A DNA stretch of 40,743 nucleotides. Source: an uncultured Erysipelotrichaceae bacterium. Its GTDB lineage: Bacteria > Bacillota_I > Bacilli_A > Erysipelotrichales > Erysipelotrichaceae. The stretch is from positions 1-40,743 of the forward strand of contig CANSQL010000022.1 in NCBI GenBank assembly GCA_947649125.1. Reading direction: 5' to 3'. Shown here piece after piece: positions 14,631-23,032 of this stretch; within the stretch, counting starts at the first letter, position 1; every line of letters begins with the position of its first letter. The position numbers and the translations under genes were made by a program. The notes under the pieces were generated by a model. The model was not told the DNA's origin and made no database searches. It saw only the letters and a program-made list of their open reading frames with translations.

Positions 14631-15818
14631 TTACTTCGCTTTGTCTGCTTCCCCTTGTTCCTTTACCTGCTTAAGAATATTTTCCATTGTCGCTAAATCG
14701 ATACCGCCTGACAAATATCCGAAAATCGTTTGATCCTTATTAATCACAAAAACCGTCGGGAACGAATAAATGCCGTACTTCATAAACAGCTCTCCCTTGT
14801 CATCAAACAATACCGGGAAAGTGATATTTTGTTCATCGATAAATTCCATGATACCCGCAGCATCTGTTTCCTGTCCGCCGTTTGGATATACGATCGTTAC
14901 GACCGCAATTTCATCGCTGTCCTTATACTTATCATGCAGCGCTTGGATTGCCGCAATCTCATCACGACACACCCCGCACCATGTTCCCCAAAAATTCATA
15001 TACAGTATCTTGCCCTCGTAATCGGACAAAGAAACAAATCTACCGTTTTGATCGGGCAATGAGAAAGGAATCGCCGCCGCACTTTCTTCCGTCGAGGAAT
15101 CCTGATCTTGATTTCCGGCACTGTCTCCCAATACTCGAAATCCGCCGAAGGTCATTACTGTACCCATCACAATTAAAATAATCGCTCCGACCTTAACGAT
15201 CACCTGCAGCCAAATATCATGCTTACGGAAAAACAAGGCTGCCTGTTTCGCAAAAAAGCTGATAAACAGAAACGGAGATGAAAAACCGATCGCATAGCAC
15301 GTTACAAGAAAGGTCGACTGCAGAAAATCACCGCTTCCCGATGCCATAATCAAAATAGATGCCAAGGCAGGACCGATACAAGGTGTCCATGAAAAGCTGA
15401 AAGTAAAGCCCATAATAAAGGCAAGCGCAAGATTCATTCTTCGTTTATTGAAATCATATTGAATATGCAGCGTTCGCTCCAAAAACGGGATTTTAAAAAT
15501 ACCGAGCTGAATCAGTCCGAGCAGTATAATCAAAATACCGCCGATTCGCATAAACCAAACATCAGCACTTTGGAAAAACTGACGAATTGAGGTAATGGAT
15601 ATATTCAGCAGCATCAATGCGACAAAAATGCCCGCAATAAAGGTTAGGGTAAATAACAGACTTTTTTTACGTGAAGGCTTTTGTTCCTCTAAGGAACCGC
15701 TTAAATAGCCGAGATAAATCGGTAAAAGCGGAATGACACAAGGGGAAAAGAAGGATATAAAGCCTTCCGCAAGCGCTGTAAGAGCGCTGATATTTTCTAT
15801 AACAGAGCTGTCTAGCAT
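14631..15818 (-). CDS. CcdA-type membrane reductase fused to a thioredoxin-like (TlpA/ResA) domain
   Basis: The 395-residue protein starts behind GAAAGAGGTATCCT. Residues 1-225 hold about six membrane spans of CcdA/DsbD-beta with the two redox cysteines in FFSPCVIPLLP and FSWTPCIGPALAS. Residues 250-390 form an extracytoplasmic thioredoxin fold with active site GTWCGVCRDEI and a cis-Pro in SFPTVFVI. The fusion should pass electrons from cytoplasmic thioredoxin directly to the outside for reductive repair or thiol maintenance. In many Firmicutes these are separate genes. Single-gene unit. Confidence 0.92.
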   Translation of the reverse strand: MLDSSVIENISALTALAEGFISFFSPCVIPLLPIYLGYLSGSLEEQKPSRKKSLLFTLTFIAGIFVALMLLNISITSIRQFFQSADVWFMRIGGILIILLGLIQLGIFKIPFLERTLHIQYDFNKRRMNLALAFIMGFTFSFSWTPCIGPALASILIMASGSGDFLQSTFLVTCYAIGFSSPFLFISFFAKQAALFFRKHDIWLQVIVKVGAIILIVMGTVMTFGGFRVLGDSAGNQDQDSSTEESAAAIPFSLPDQNGRFVSLSDYEGKILYMNFWGTWCGVCRDEIAAIQALHDKYKDSDEIAVVTIVYPNGGQETDAAGIMEFIDEQNITFPVLFDDKGELFMKYGIYSFPTVFVINKDQTIFGYLSGGIDLATMENILKQVKEQGEADKAK

Positions 15819-16140
15819 AGGATACCTCTTTCATTTTTCATTTGATTTTTTTCTGCTTTATTATATCAAATTCATTTCATGATAGATAGCATGATTTTTA
15901 CTTTCTCATCTTTATTTCGATAAGATAAAGGAAAAATGAAGCTGCATTAATTTCAATATTTTCCGTTTGGATACCTAAACGAAGATTATAAAATTAGAAC
16001 ATTCCAATTTTATTACATACATAAACAAACAACCAACAGAAAAGGACATTTGATAAAGAAATGTCCTTTCACGGTATATAAATACTGAAGCTTCTAATGC
16101 TTCTCAAAGAGACATTAACAGCCCGGTTTCATTGACCGAT
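15819..16140. other. Intergenic region between two minus-strand genes
   Basis: This AT-rich stretch should hold the promoter of the CcdA fusion (several TATA-like boxes near 15,860, none convincing). It also carries the hairpin at 16041-16069 that ends the ychF unit. No further gene was seen. Confidence 0.5.
16041..16069 (-). terminator. Terminator after ychF
   Basis: A perfect 11-bp stem AAAGGACATTT/AAATGTCCTTT with a seven-base loop lies about 70 bases past the ychF stop. The U-run is short (UUUU), so efficiency may be moderate. Confidence 0.6.
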
Positions 16141-17244
16141 TTACACATTGAAGCGGAAATGAAGTACATCTCCGTCCTTGACCTCATATTCCTTGCCCTC
16201 TAAGCGCAGCTTGCCCGCTTCCTTGATTGCCTGTTCGCTTTCCAAACGATCGATATCCTCAAAGGCATAACATTCGGCACGAATAAAGCCCTTCTCAAAG
16301 TCAGTATGTATGACTCCGGCACATTGCGGTGCTTTCATTCCCTTACGGAACGTCCATGCACGGCATTCATCACTGCCTGCTGTTAAAAAGGTACATAAAT
16401 CTAAAATACGATAGGCAGCTTTGATTACCTTATCAAGTCCGCTTTCCTGTATTCCTAAATCATTTAAAAATTCCTGTTTTTCCTCTTTATCCAGCTCTGA
16501 TAATTCTTCCTCGATTTTCGCACAAATCGGTATCGCAATATTGTTTTCGGCTTGAGCGAATGTAAGCACCTTTTGAAAATAGCTGTTATCGCTCGGATTC
16601 GCAATCGATTCCTCAGACATATTGGCTACATAAATCATCGGCTTCATCGTCAACAAGGAAAAGGCCTTGATTAATTCCGCTTCATCATCATTCATTTCCA
16701 CACTGCGGGCTGCTTTCCCGCTGCTGAGTGCCTCATGAAGGCGTTCCATCAGCGCCAATTCACTTAATGCGTCCTTATCCTTATTCGTTTTTGCCTTGCG
16801 CTCAATTTTACTGATGCGGTTTTCAATTGTCTGAATATCCGCCATAATCAGTTCCAAATTGATAATTTCAATATCACGAAGCGGATCAACTGAACCCTCC
16901 ACATGAGTAATATCGGCATCATCAAAACAACGCACGACATGACAGATCGCATCCGTCAAACGAATATTGCTTAAAAACTGATTTCCCAAGCCTTCTCCTT
17001 TAGAAGCACCCTTGACTAAACCTGCAATATCGGTAAATTCAAACGTAGTATAAATTGTTTTTTTCGGCTGAAACAGTTCAACCAAGCGATCGATACGCTC
17101 ATCGGGAACCTCCACTACACCGACATTTGGTTGTATTGTCGCAAACGGGTAGTTCGCAGCCTCTACTTGGCTTTTTGTTATCGCATTAAACAGGGTCGAT
17201 TTTCCTACATTCGGCAAACCGACAATCCCGGCTGTTAACGGCAT
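16141..17244 (-). CDS. ychF: YchF/Ola1 family redox-responsive ATPase
   Basis: The start is placed at MPLTAGIVGLPNVGKSTLF (ATG at 17244), the normal YchF N-terminus with AAAGG nine bases before; two other ATGs lie just upstream. The 367 residues match the family length. G1 is GLPNVGKST, G3 is DIAGLVKGASKGEGLGN, and NxxE (NMSEE) replaces the usual NKxD, which fits the family's ATP rather than GTP preference. The TGS domain is at the C-terminus (GVIHTDFEKGFIRAE). It is ribosome-associated. It lies downstream of the DUF951 gene, as in Bacillus. Confidence 0.96.
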   Translation of the reverse strand: MPLTAGIVGLPNVGKSTLFNAITKSQVEAANYPFATIQPNVGVVEVPDERIDRLVELFQPKKTIYTTFEFTDIAGLVKGASKGEGLGNQFLSNIRLTDAICHVVRCFDDADITHVEGSVDPLRDIEIINLELIMADIQTIENRISKIERKAKTNKDKDALSELALMERLHEALSSGKAARSVEMNDDEAELIKAFSLLTMKPMIYVANMSEESIANPSDNSYFQKVLTFAQAENNIAIPICAKIEEELSELDKEEKQEFLNDLGIQESGLDKVIKAAYRILDLCTFLTAGSDECRAWTFRKGMKAPQCAGVIHTDFEKGFIRAECYAFEDIDRLESEQAIKEAGKLRLEGKEYEVKDGDVLHFRFNV

Positions 17245-17611
17245 GTTCATCATCCTTTCGTCTTTCGTTAATCATTTTATCATGTTTTATCGGAATTGAA
17301 AATCACTGATTTCATTTACTGCTCGGTATATACAGAGGTGATCTATTTTAAAAGATATGTTTATATATACTTGGTAATAATTCTAATACCTTGATTCTAT
17401 GCTTGTTTCATATTGTTGGTTTATTACTTCAAGTTTAACATAGACTTCACTTTAAAAATGAAATCTATGCTTTCTTATACCTTCATCCTTTTATTAAACC
17501 ATTGTCTATCAAATCACCTTTTAACACTAATTCCTTCAACAATATTTGAATACGGCTTTCTTTAGCATTTCGCTTCACTCACAAATGCTGAAATGCACTA
17601 AAAAATATACC
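17245..17611. other. Gene-free interval with two hairpins
   Basis: It contains an imperfect hairpin at about 17441-17471 (CATAGA/TCTATG) and a 7-bp AGCATTT/AAATGCT hairpin near 17568-17592 just past the DUF951 stop. Neither has a clear U-run. No ORF with an RBS was found. Confidence 0.4.
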
Positions 17612-17821
17612 CTACTGATCCTCAACCGGCGCGTGCTCAATCACCTTTTTCAGCTTCTTTTCAAACTCGACCCGCGGAAACAGCACACTGGTGCCGCAGC
17701 CGAGACACTTGATACGAATATCGGCCCCCATGCGTATCACCCGCCAATGCTTCGACTTATGGCATGGGTGCTCCTTTTTCATTTCTACAATATCATTCAG
17801 ATTATAATCCTTATCAACCAT
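17612..17821 (-). CDS. DUF951 family protein (YyzM-like)
   Basis: The 69-residue protein MVDKDYNLNDIVEMKKEHPCHKS... has the family pattern: KKEHPCHKSKHWRVIRMGADIRIKCLGCG, a C-x(n)-C-x2-C set that may bind zinc in an SH3/OB-like small barrel. Genome context with ychF is conserved in Firmicutes, hinting at a shared translation-related role that is not established. It follows folD by 11 bases, so dtd, folD, this gene and perhaps ychF may be co-transcribed. Confidence 0.9.
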   Translation of the reverse strand: MVDKDYNLNDIVEMKKEHPCHKSKHWRVIRMGADIRIKCLGCGTSVLFPRVEFEKKLKKVIEHAPVEDQ

Positions 17822-17832
17822 TTCTGTTCTCC

Positions 17833-18699
17833 TTATTCCTGAACGCTTTTTTGATGTGCAAAATAAGCATCCAATGTATTACTCATCAACATTGCGATAG
17901 TCATCGGTCCGATACCTTTCGGAACCGGTGTAATATAAGCAGCCTTCGCTTCTGTCGATGCAAAATCAACATCACCGCACAGCTTATTGTTTTCATCTCG
18001 ATTCACACCGACATCAATCACGACCGCCCCCTCTTTGATCCAAGAGGCATCCACCATGCGCGGTTTTCCTACCGCAACAATCAAAATATCAGCCATTTTG
18101 GTAATTTCCTTTATATTCGCCGTTTTAGAGTGCGTAACCGTAACAGTCGCGTTGGCCGCAAGCAGCAGCTGTGCAATCGGCTTGCCCACAATATTCGATC
18201 TGCCGATGACGACCGCATGCTTACCGCTGAGTTCCTGCATCGAAATACGCTTCAGCACTTCCATAATACCTTTGGGCGTACAAGGCAAAAAGGTCGGCTT
18301 GCCCATCATCATTCTGCCGATATTATACGGATGAAAGCCATCAACGTCCTTTTCGGGAGAAATCGCATAAAGCACACGACTTTCATTGATATGCTTAGGC
18401 AACGGAAGCTGTACCAATATTCCGTCAACCGCAGCATCTTGATTCAGCTTAGCAATCAAAGCCAAAAGCTCGCTCTCCGCTATATCCTCACTCAACTGAA
18501 TCAATTCATTCTCCATACCGATTTCATGACAAGCCCGCTCCTTTCCCTTCACATAGGAAAGCGAAGCCGCATGATTTCCGATCAATATTACAACCAAACG
18601 CGGAAGGCGTTCATTTCGCTTATTCAGTTCTGTAATCTGTTGTTTTAGATTCGCTTTGATATCAGCAGCTATTTCACTGCCGTAAACTACTTCTGCCAT
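17833..18699 (-). CDS. folD: Bifunctional methylenetetrahydrofolate dehydrogenase/cyclohydrolase FolD
   Basis: The start is at MAEVVYGSEI (ATG at 18699) with GGAGGGAACGAT before it. The 288-residue enzyme has the active-site SYVKGKERACHEIGM with catalytic Lys, GILVQLPLPKHI, PEKDVDGFHPYNIGR, the NADP-binding VVIGRSNIVGKPIAQLLL, and VPKGIGPMTIAMLM at the C-terminus. It interconverts 5,10-methylene-, methenyl- and 10-formyl-THF in the cytoplasm for purine and formyl-Met synthesis. It lies 11 bases after dtd. Confidence 0.97.
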   Translation of the reverse strand: MAEVVYGSEIAADIKANLKQQITELNKRNERLPRLVVILIGNHAASLSYVKGKERACHEIGMENELIQLSEDIAESELLALIAKLNQDAAVDGILVQLPLPKHINESRVLYAISPEKDVDGFHPYNIGRMMMGKPTFLPCTPKGIMEVLKRISMQELSGKHAVVIGRSNIVGKPIAQLLLAANATVTVTHSKTANIKEITKMADILIVAVGKPRMVDASWIKEGAVVIDVGVNRDENNKLCGDVDFASTEAKAAYITPVPKGIGPMTIAMLMSNTLDAYFAHQKSVQE

Positions 18700-18710
18700 A
18701 TCGTTCCCTC

Positions 18711-19157
18711 CTACCATTCTGCACTGTCCAGTAAAATTGTAACCGGACCGTCGTTACAAAGCTCAATTTTCATATCTGCACCGAACACACCTGTTTCTAC
18801 GGGAATTCCATAAGATTTCAGCTGTTCGTTGAAATATTCATACAAGGGCTTTGCCTGCGACGGTCTTGCTGCTTTTTCAAAGCCGGGACGTCTGCCGCGA
18901 CGACAATCCGCATACAGCGTAAACTGCGAAATCGACAAAATCGATCCGCCGATATCACGCAAAGAAAGATTCATCTTTCCCTGTTCATCCTCAAACACAC
19001 GCAGCTCCGCCGCTTTCTTGGCTAATTTTTCAACCGTTTCCTCATTATCTTCCTGTGTGATTCCCACAAGCAATAAAAAGCCCTGATTGATTTGACCGTA
19101 AACACTGCCTTCTATCGTAACACTCGCATGAGTTACTCGCTGCAGCAACACTCTCAT
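18711..19157 (-). CDS. dtd: D-aminoacyl-tRNA deacylase
   Basis: The 148-residue protein MRVLLQRVTHASVTIEG has the full Dtd fold. ISQFTLYAD supplies the conserved SQFTL motif, and CNDGPVTILLD is the Gly-cisPro motif that excludes L-amino acids. It hydrolyses D-aminoacyl-tRNA and Gly-tRNA(Ala), guarding translation against D-residues. It is upstream of folD in what looks like one operon. Confidence 0.97.
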   Translation of the reverse strand: MRVLLQRVTHASVTIEGSVYGQINQGFLLLVGITQEDNEETVEKLAKKAAELRVFEDEQGKMNLSLRDIGGSILSISQFTLYADCRRGRRPGFEKAARPSQAKPLYEYFNEQLKSYGIPVETGVFGADMKIELCNDGPVTILLDSAEW

Positions 19158-19550
19158 ATGCTCACATCCTGTTCAAAGTATTCTGTCTTATAATACCTCT
19201 ATATAGTATACACGAATCATCACTGTTCTTCCAGTTTAAACCGCAAGATATTACGATATCCGAGACTATCTCAAAAGTATGCGCTGTGCTCCCTTCACGC
19301 TCACCCCGTTCATCTTTCTGCCTCTCGCTCTTGATCAGCCCTTTTGGATCAAATTCAACCGCTCTCTCCTCAAAAAACATCTCATTCAATTATATTACTT
19401 ATCTGTATCAGATTACATTACGGCAATTTTTATCTGTAAAACCCCCTTTAAACCCTGTTTCCGGAGTATTAGATTAGCTATTTTAGCTTTAAAAATAAAA
19501 AAAATTAAAAAAACACAAAATTTTTCACTAAAATATGTTATACTATATAT
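19158..19550. other. Gene-free interval upstream of dtd
   Basis: Besides the probable dtd promoter near 19,190-19,215, a 75-codon minus frame (19162-19389) lacks an RBS and is not accepted as a gene. The right part is very A/T-rich and ends in an extended -10 (TGTTATACT, hexamer 19539-19544) on the plus strand pointing at the inverted-repeat locus. Confidence 0.4.
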
Positions 19551-19732
19551 GCATGGTGATTGGATAAGCAAAAACCTGCCTGTTATGATTTCTCTTCCGC
19601 CTAGCAGAATCTCTAAACTAACTATAAATCATAACAGGATCGTATTTCAGTTCTCCCTCAAAAACACACAATATTCTTGAAATACGATCATATAAAAAAC
19701 GATACCTTCCTAACCCGGTATCGTTTTTTTAT
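19551..19732 (+). ncRNA. Candidate small RNA with three consecutive perfect inverted repeats
   Basis: Three perfect repeats lie head to tail: 13 bp (19579-19591 with 19626-19638), 12 bp (19638-19649 with 19678-19689) and 13 bp (19694-19706 with 19717-19729). The last ends in seven T and is a standard terminator. An extended -10 lies at 19536-19544. A transcript of about 180 bases is therefore plausible. The third hairpin also terminates the small minus-strand gene beside it. Alternatively the first two repeats are a recombination or protein-binding site. Confidence 0.45.
19694..19729. terminator. Bidirectional terminator
   Basis: AAAAAACGATACC pairs with GGTATCGTTTTTT around a ten-base loop, with T-runs in both directions. 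It ends the 51-residue membrane protein gene on the minus strand and the possible plus-strand RNA. Confidence 0.85.
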
Positions 19733-19734
19733 TT

Positions 19735-19890
19735 TTATGCGCTCTGTTGATCGTTTCCTTCGTTTGCCTCCAAAGCCTTAAGCTGTGCATCCTTTTTTCT
19801 TTTTCCGGCATAAAGCTTTAATCCGCCGAAAATACCTGCTGCACTCGCAACCGTAACTACGATTGCTTTACCGATTTTACCTTTTTTCAT
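19735..19890 (-). CDS. 51-residue single-span membrane protein
   Basis: ATG at 19890 follows AGGAGG at nine bases. The product begins MKKGKIGKAIVVTVASAAGI; a hydrophobic segment at 8-27 follows the basic N-terminus, then KLYAGKRKKDAQLKALEANE and a polar tail. It is probably a small integral membrane protein with its C-terminus in the cytoplasm. A strong terminator follows immediately. The family is not recognised. Confidence 0.7.
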   Translation of the reverse strand: MKKGKIGKAIVVTVASAAGIFGGLKLYAGKRKKDAQLKALEANEGNDQQSA

Positions 19891-20159
19891 CTTCTGCTGC
19901 CTCCTTTTTACCATTGATAATATTTTAACACTAAAAACAAATAAATCATAGTATTATATCAAAAATGTAATTTATCTTTTAATAAAGTACAGTTTACAAG
20001 GGACTGCACAAGGTAACACCCTGACGATCATTTGGTTTACACGTGGCTTGTCCATTGAAAAACTATCTCAAGTATGACTTTTTGTCCGCCTGTACCGTAG
20101 ATCCATAAGGCAGGAAATCGGCCCGAAAGACACATATTTCCTTGCTTACGTATTTGTGA

Positions 20160-20165
20160 TATAAT
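20160..20165 (+). promoter_or_regulatory. Extended -10 upstream of the zincin-like gene
   Basis: TATAAT preceded by TG and one base (TGATATAAT), 45 bases before the start codon, with a weak -35. The rest of the gap 19891-20209 holds no gene I can support. Confidence 0.5.
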
Positions 20166-20209
20166 TGGAACACAAAGAACAATGAATCACGGTTTAACGG
20201 AGGAAAGGT

Positions 20210-20812
20210 ATGCCTAGAATTGAATGGAAAGGTATAATAGATAATCCGGCAGATTATCAAAGAGGATACTTATCAGAAAATGCGAAAAAACTAAATATGC
20301 CTAAAACATTGAATGAAATGATGATAAAAGCATTACCCTTTGTAATCCCATCAATATTAATTATTTTCATTTCCATGTTTTTGAAAACAACATATGCGAG
20401 ACAGGTAGTAATCGATCCTGTTGCCGTTATTTTGGGGTTTATTTGCGGTGTCTTGGCATTACCGGTACACGAGCTCCTTCATGCGATTGTATATCCGTCC
20501 AAATCTGCTGTGGTTATAGGATTTGTGCCAAAACAGTTTGCGGCAGTCGCATTGGCATCCTATCCACTCAGGCGAGGCAGATTTATTTTGATGTGCTTAC
20601 TGCCATATCTGCTCGGAATTATACCAATCACGTTATTTTGCATATCTCCGCCTACAGCTACTGGAATGAACGGTTTCCTGTTTGGATTATCTATAATGGG
20701 ATTAACAAGCCCGTATGTGGATAGCTACAATGTATATCAAGTATTAAGACAAACATCGAAAAGCGACAGCATACAATTTTACGGTGATGACCTCTATGTG
20801 ATTTCCGAGTAA
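20210..20812 (+). CDS. DUF3267 zincin-like membrane metalloprotease
   Basis: ATG follows GGAGGAAAGGT. The 200-residue protein has four to five membrane spans (about 45-60, 73-95, 115-150, 160-175). HELLH near residue 89 (PVHELLHAIVYPSK) is an HExxH zinc-binding, catalytic motif at the end of a helix, as in DUF3267/PF11667 putative zincin peptidases. VPKQFAAVALASYPLRRGRF and LTSPYVDSYNV follow. Proteolysis inside or beside the membrane is inferred; no substrate is known. It is monocistronic and convergent with ansA. Confidence 0.82.
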   Translation: MPRIEWKGIIDNPADYQRGYLSENAKKLNMPKTLNEMMIKALPFVIPSILIIFISMFLKTTYARQVVIDPVAVILGFICGVLALPVHELLHAIVYPSKSAVVIGFVPKQFAAVALASYPLRRGRFILMCLLPYLLGIIPITLFCISPPTATGMNGFLFGLSIMGLTSPYVDSYNVYQVLRQTSKSDSIQFYGDDLYVISE

Positions 20813-20971
20813 TCATACGATTTTACATGTAATGATCACTCCCTCTTAAAAATTGTTTTCACAAAATCCGATCAGGTATCCAAAGGTTCGGTCGTTTATG
20901 CCCTATAGGTCGAAGAAGGTGAACGAAATTTTTTATGTATGCCCCGTCTGCTGATGAAACAGCCCCTTTGT

Positions 20972-21967
20972 TTACGGCAACGTAATTTCCTTCACATAAG
21001 CTGTCGCAAACATACGGCGAATTTCATTTAAGTCATCAGTCTGTCCGAGTGCGACCATAAGCTTAGTGACACATGCCTCACTTGTCATATCATAGCCTTG
21101 AATTACGCCGTGCTTTAATGCCTTTTGTCCTGTTTCATAAATCGTAAAATCACTGTTTTCATAGAGGCACTGTGAGCATACGACAACACTGATGCCGTGA
21201 TCGACTAACTGCTCCAGCTTCGCAATCAAATCGCGGCGAATAAAATTGATACCGCCGGCACCGAAGGCCTCAATGACGACTCCTTGATATTGATGATTTA
21301 ATAAGATATCAAAGATTTCCGGATTCATGCCGGGAATCAACTTGATCAACATCACATTTTTACACAGCTGATCATGAAGGGTAAAAGGCAGGTCAGATTC
21401 GACGGCCGCATCCCAATCAAGATGCAGACCTCGAGCATCCACAATACCGACAGGCTGTGCATTTACACTCTCGAAGGCATCAAAGCCCATTGTCCTTACC
21501 TTGACACAGCGACTTCCAAGCATTATTTTACGATTAAAGGCAATATATACCCCCTTCAGCTCACTGCAGGCAGCGGTAAAGGCAACACGAATATTATTGA
21601 TTCCGTCACTTAATACATGAGTCAAAGGCATTTGTGCACCTGTAATCAATACGGGAATCGGCAGACCCGGCAGCATAAAGGATAATGCGCTTGCGGTATA
21701 TGCCATCGTATCGGTACCATGACTCATTACGATACCGTCATATTCACCTGCGGCCTCATAAATGCGCTTCGCAATCGTCTGCCATTCCTCAGGCTGAATA
21801 TTACTTGAATCAAGATTCAATAAATCCTCACAATCAATCTCTAAATCCGCTCCCATATCACCGAGATACGGCAACAGCTCCTCACTTGTCAGTGCCGGGA
21901 TCAAGCCTTCACTGCTTTCCTTACAGGCAATCGTTCCTCCTGTTGATAAAAATAAAATTCGCTTCAT
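20972..21967 (-). CDS. ansA: Type I L-asparaginase
   Basis: The 331-residue protein has STGGTIACKESSEG at the N-terminus, with nucleophilic Thr12, and VMSHGTDTMAYTASALSFML, which carries the second Thr-Asp pair of the active site. A C-terminal domain (VVIEAFGAGGINF, VCSQCLYE) follows. The lack of a signal peptide fits the cytoplasmic type I enzyme that converts L-asparagine to aspartate and ammonia. The start follows AAGGAGTTTATA. Single gene. Confidence 0.94.
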   Translation of the reverse strand: MKRILFLSTGGTIACKESSEGLIPALTSEELLPYLGDMGADLEIDCEDLLNLDSSNIQPEEWQTIAKRIYEAAGEYDGIVMSHGTDTMAYTASALSFMLPGLPIPVLITGAQMPLTHVLSDGINNIRVAFTAACSELKGVYIAFNRKIMLGSRCVKVRTMGFDAFESVNAQPVGIVDARGLHLDWDAAVESDLPFTLHDQLCKNVMLIKLIPGMNPEIFDILLNHQYQGVVIEAFGAGGINFIRRDLIAKLEQLVDHGISVVVCSQCLYENSDFTIYETGQKALKHGVIQGYDMTSEACVTKLMVALGQTDDLNEIRRMFATAYVKEITLP

Positions 21968-22051
21968 TATAAACTCCTTATTTCATTATTTATATCGCAT
22001 CGACGCTAACATTTTACATGAGCGACGTTTAGAATTCAACTGCTTTCATGA

Positions 22052-22855
22052 TTATTTATCATTGATCGGCTTTAACTCATAAAGAAGCAATTCACTCGGA
22101 CACATAAAGCGAAAAGGAAGCGTTGTAGTGCCGATTCCGCATGTGACGGAAAGAATTGTTTGATCGATCGGATAAATACCGTGAGGATAATGTCTGCCGC
22201 CCTTAGGAAGGAATAATTTCGTCAGATAAGGCAGGCGAATTTGACCGCCGTGGGTATGTCCGCTCATTGTGACAGAAATTTGACTCATATCCAATCGTTC
22301 AACAAAATCAGGCTCATGCAGAAGCAATATTTGAGTCGGTGCCAGCTTAGCTTGCGTAACGGCTTTATCCTCATAGCCTGCCAATACATCATCAATGCCG
22401 AAAAAGGCAATACCCAGCTGTTCAAATACAATCCGCTCATTACATAATACAGTAAAGCCGCTCTCCTTCATCATATCCGCATAAACATGCTTTGCCCCTC
22501 CTCCGATGTCATGATTGCCGTAAACCGCAAGCTTCGCATAGTTCGCATGCATGGCCTTTAGATAAGGCGGAAGCTGATAACGAAGCTCTTTCGCACGTGC
22601 ATAGTTATCCATTAAATCACCGGTAAATACGATAAAATCAGGCTTACAGCGATTGATTCTGATAATCATTTTCAACATGCTTCTTTTTGAAAAATGCTTA
22701 TGATAATGAGTATCACTGAAATGAACAATGCGAATCGGCTGTTTTACATCACTGTTGAGCTGATACCTTTTTATGCGATACAGATTAGGTTCAAGAATAA
22801 CCATATCAAATATTAATAATATCGTAGCTATCGTTCCTATGATGAGTAATAACAT
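22052..22855 (-). CDS. Membrane-anchored metallophosphoesterase (YkuE/YaeI type)
   Basis: The 267-residue protein has an N-terminal membrane segment at residues 1-21, then the calcineurin-like motifs in order: HFSDTHYHKHF, FTGDLMDNY, VYGNHDIGGG, LLLHEPDF and MSGHTHGGQIRLP. These bind two metal ions. Relatives of this layout hydrolyse UDP-sugar or phospholipid-type phosphoesters at the membrane surface, but the substrate cannot be read from sequence. Monocistronic. Confidence 0.9.
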   Translation of the reverse strand: MLLLIIGTIATILLIFDMVILEPNLYRIKRYQLNSDVKQPIRIVHFSDTHYHKHFSKRSMLKMIIRINRCKPDFIVFTGDLMDNYARAKELRYQLPPYLKAMHANYAKLAVYGNHDIGGGAKHVYADMMKESGFTVLCNERIVFEQLGIAFFGIDDVLAGYEDKAVTQAKLAPTQILLLHEPDFVERLDMSQISVTMSGHTHGGQIRLPYLTKLFLPKGGRHYPHGIYPIDQTILSVTCGIGTTTLPFRFMCPSELLLYELKPINDK

Positions 22856-22993
22856 TTCAATCCCCCTGATTTATTGTATGTAAGCATCACTTAATGTGCA
22901 TTCAATGATTAGTTTAGCCGTTTTTTATGCAGTTATTTTATGGAATGCTTGATTCATCGTTTATGAAAAAAGCTTTAAAGCCTGTGAAGGCAT

Positions 22994-23024
22994 AAAAAAG
23001 CTGTACCCTCAAAGAGAATACAGC
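22994..23024 (-). terminator. Terminator of the Ala/Glu/Lys-rich membrane protein gene
   Basis: A GCTGTA/TACAGC stem (23000-23005 with 23019-23024) is followed by six U on the minus strand, just past the stop codon. Confidence 0.7.
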
Positions 23025-23032
23025 CCTGTGAT

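Noticed and set aside
19162-19389. 75-codon minus-strand frame between dtd and the inverted repeats (EERAVEFDPKGLIKSERQK)
   Set aside because: Charged and coding-like, but no RBS before its ATG, no recognised family, and overlapping frames on the other strand; at most a gene remnant.
20063-20260. 65-codon minus-strand frame overlapping the start of the zincin-like gene
   Set aside because: It covers that gene's promoter and start on the opposite strand and has no RBS.
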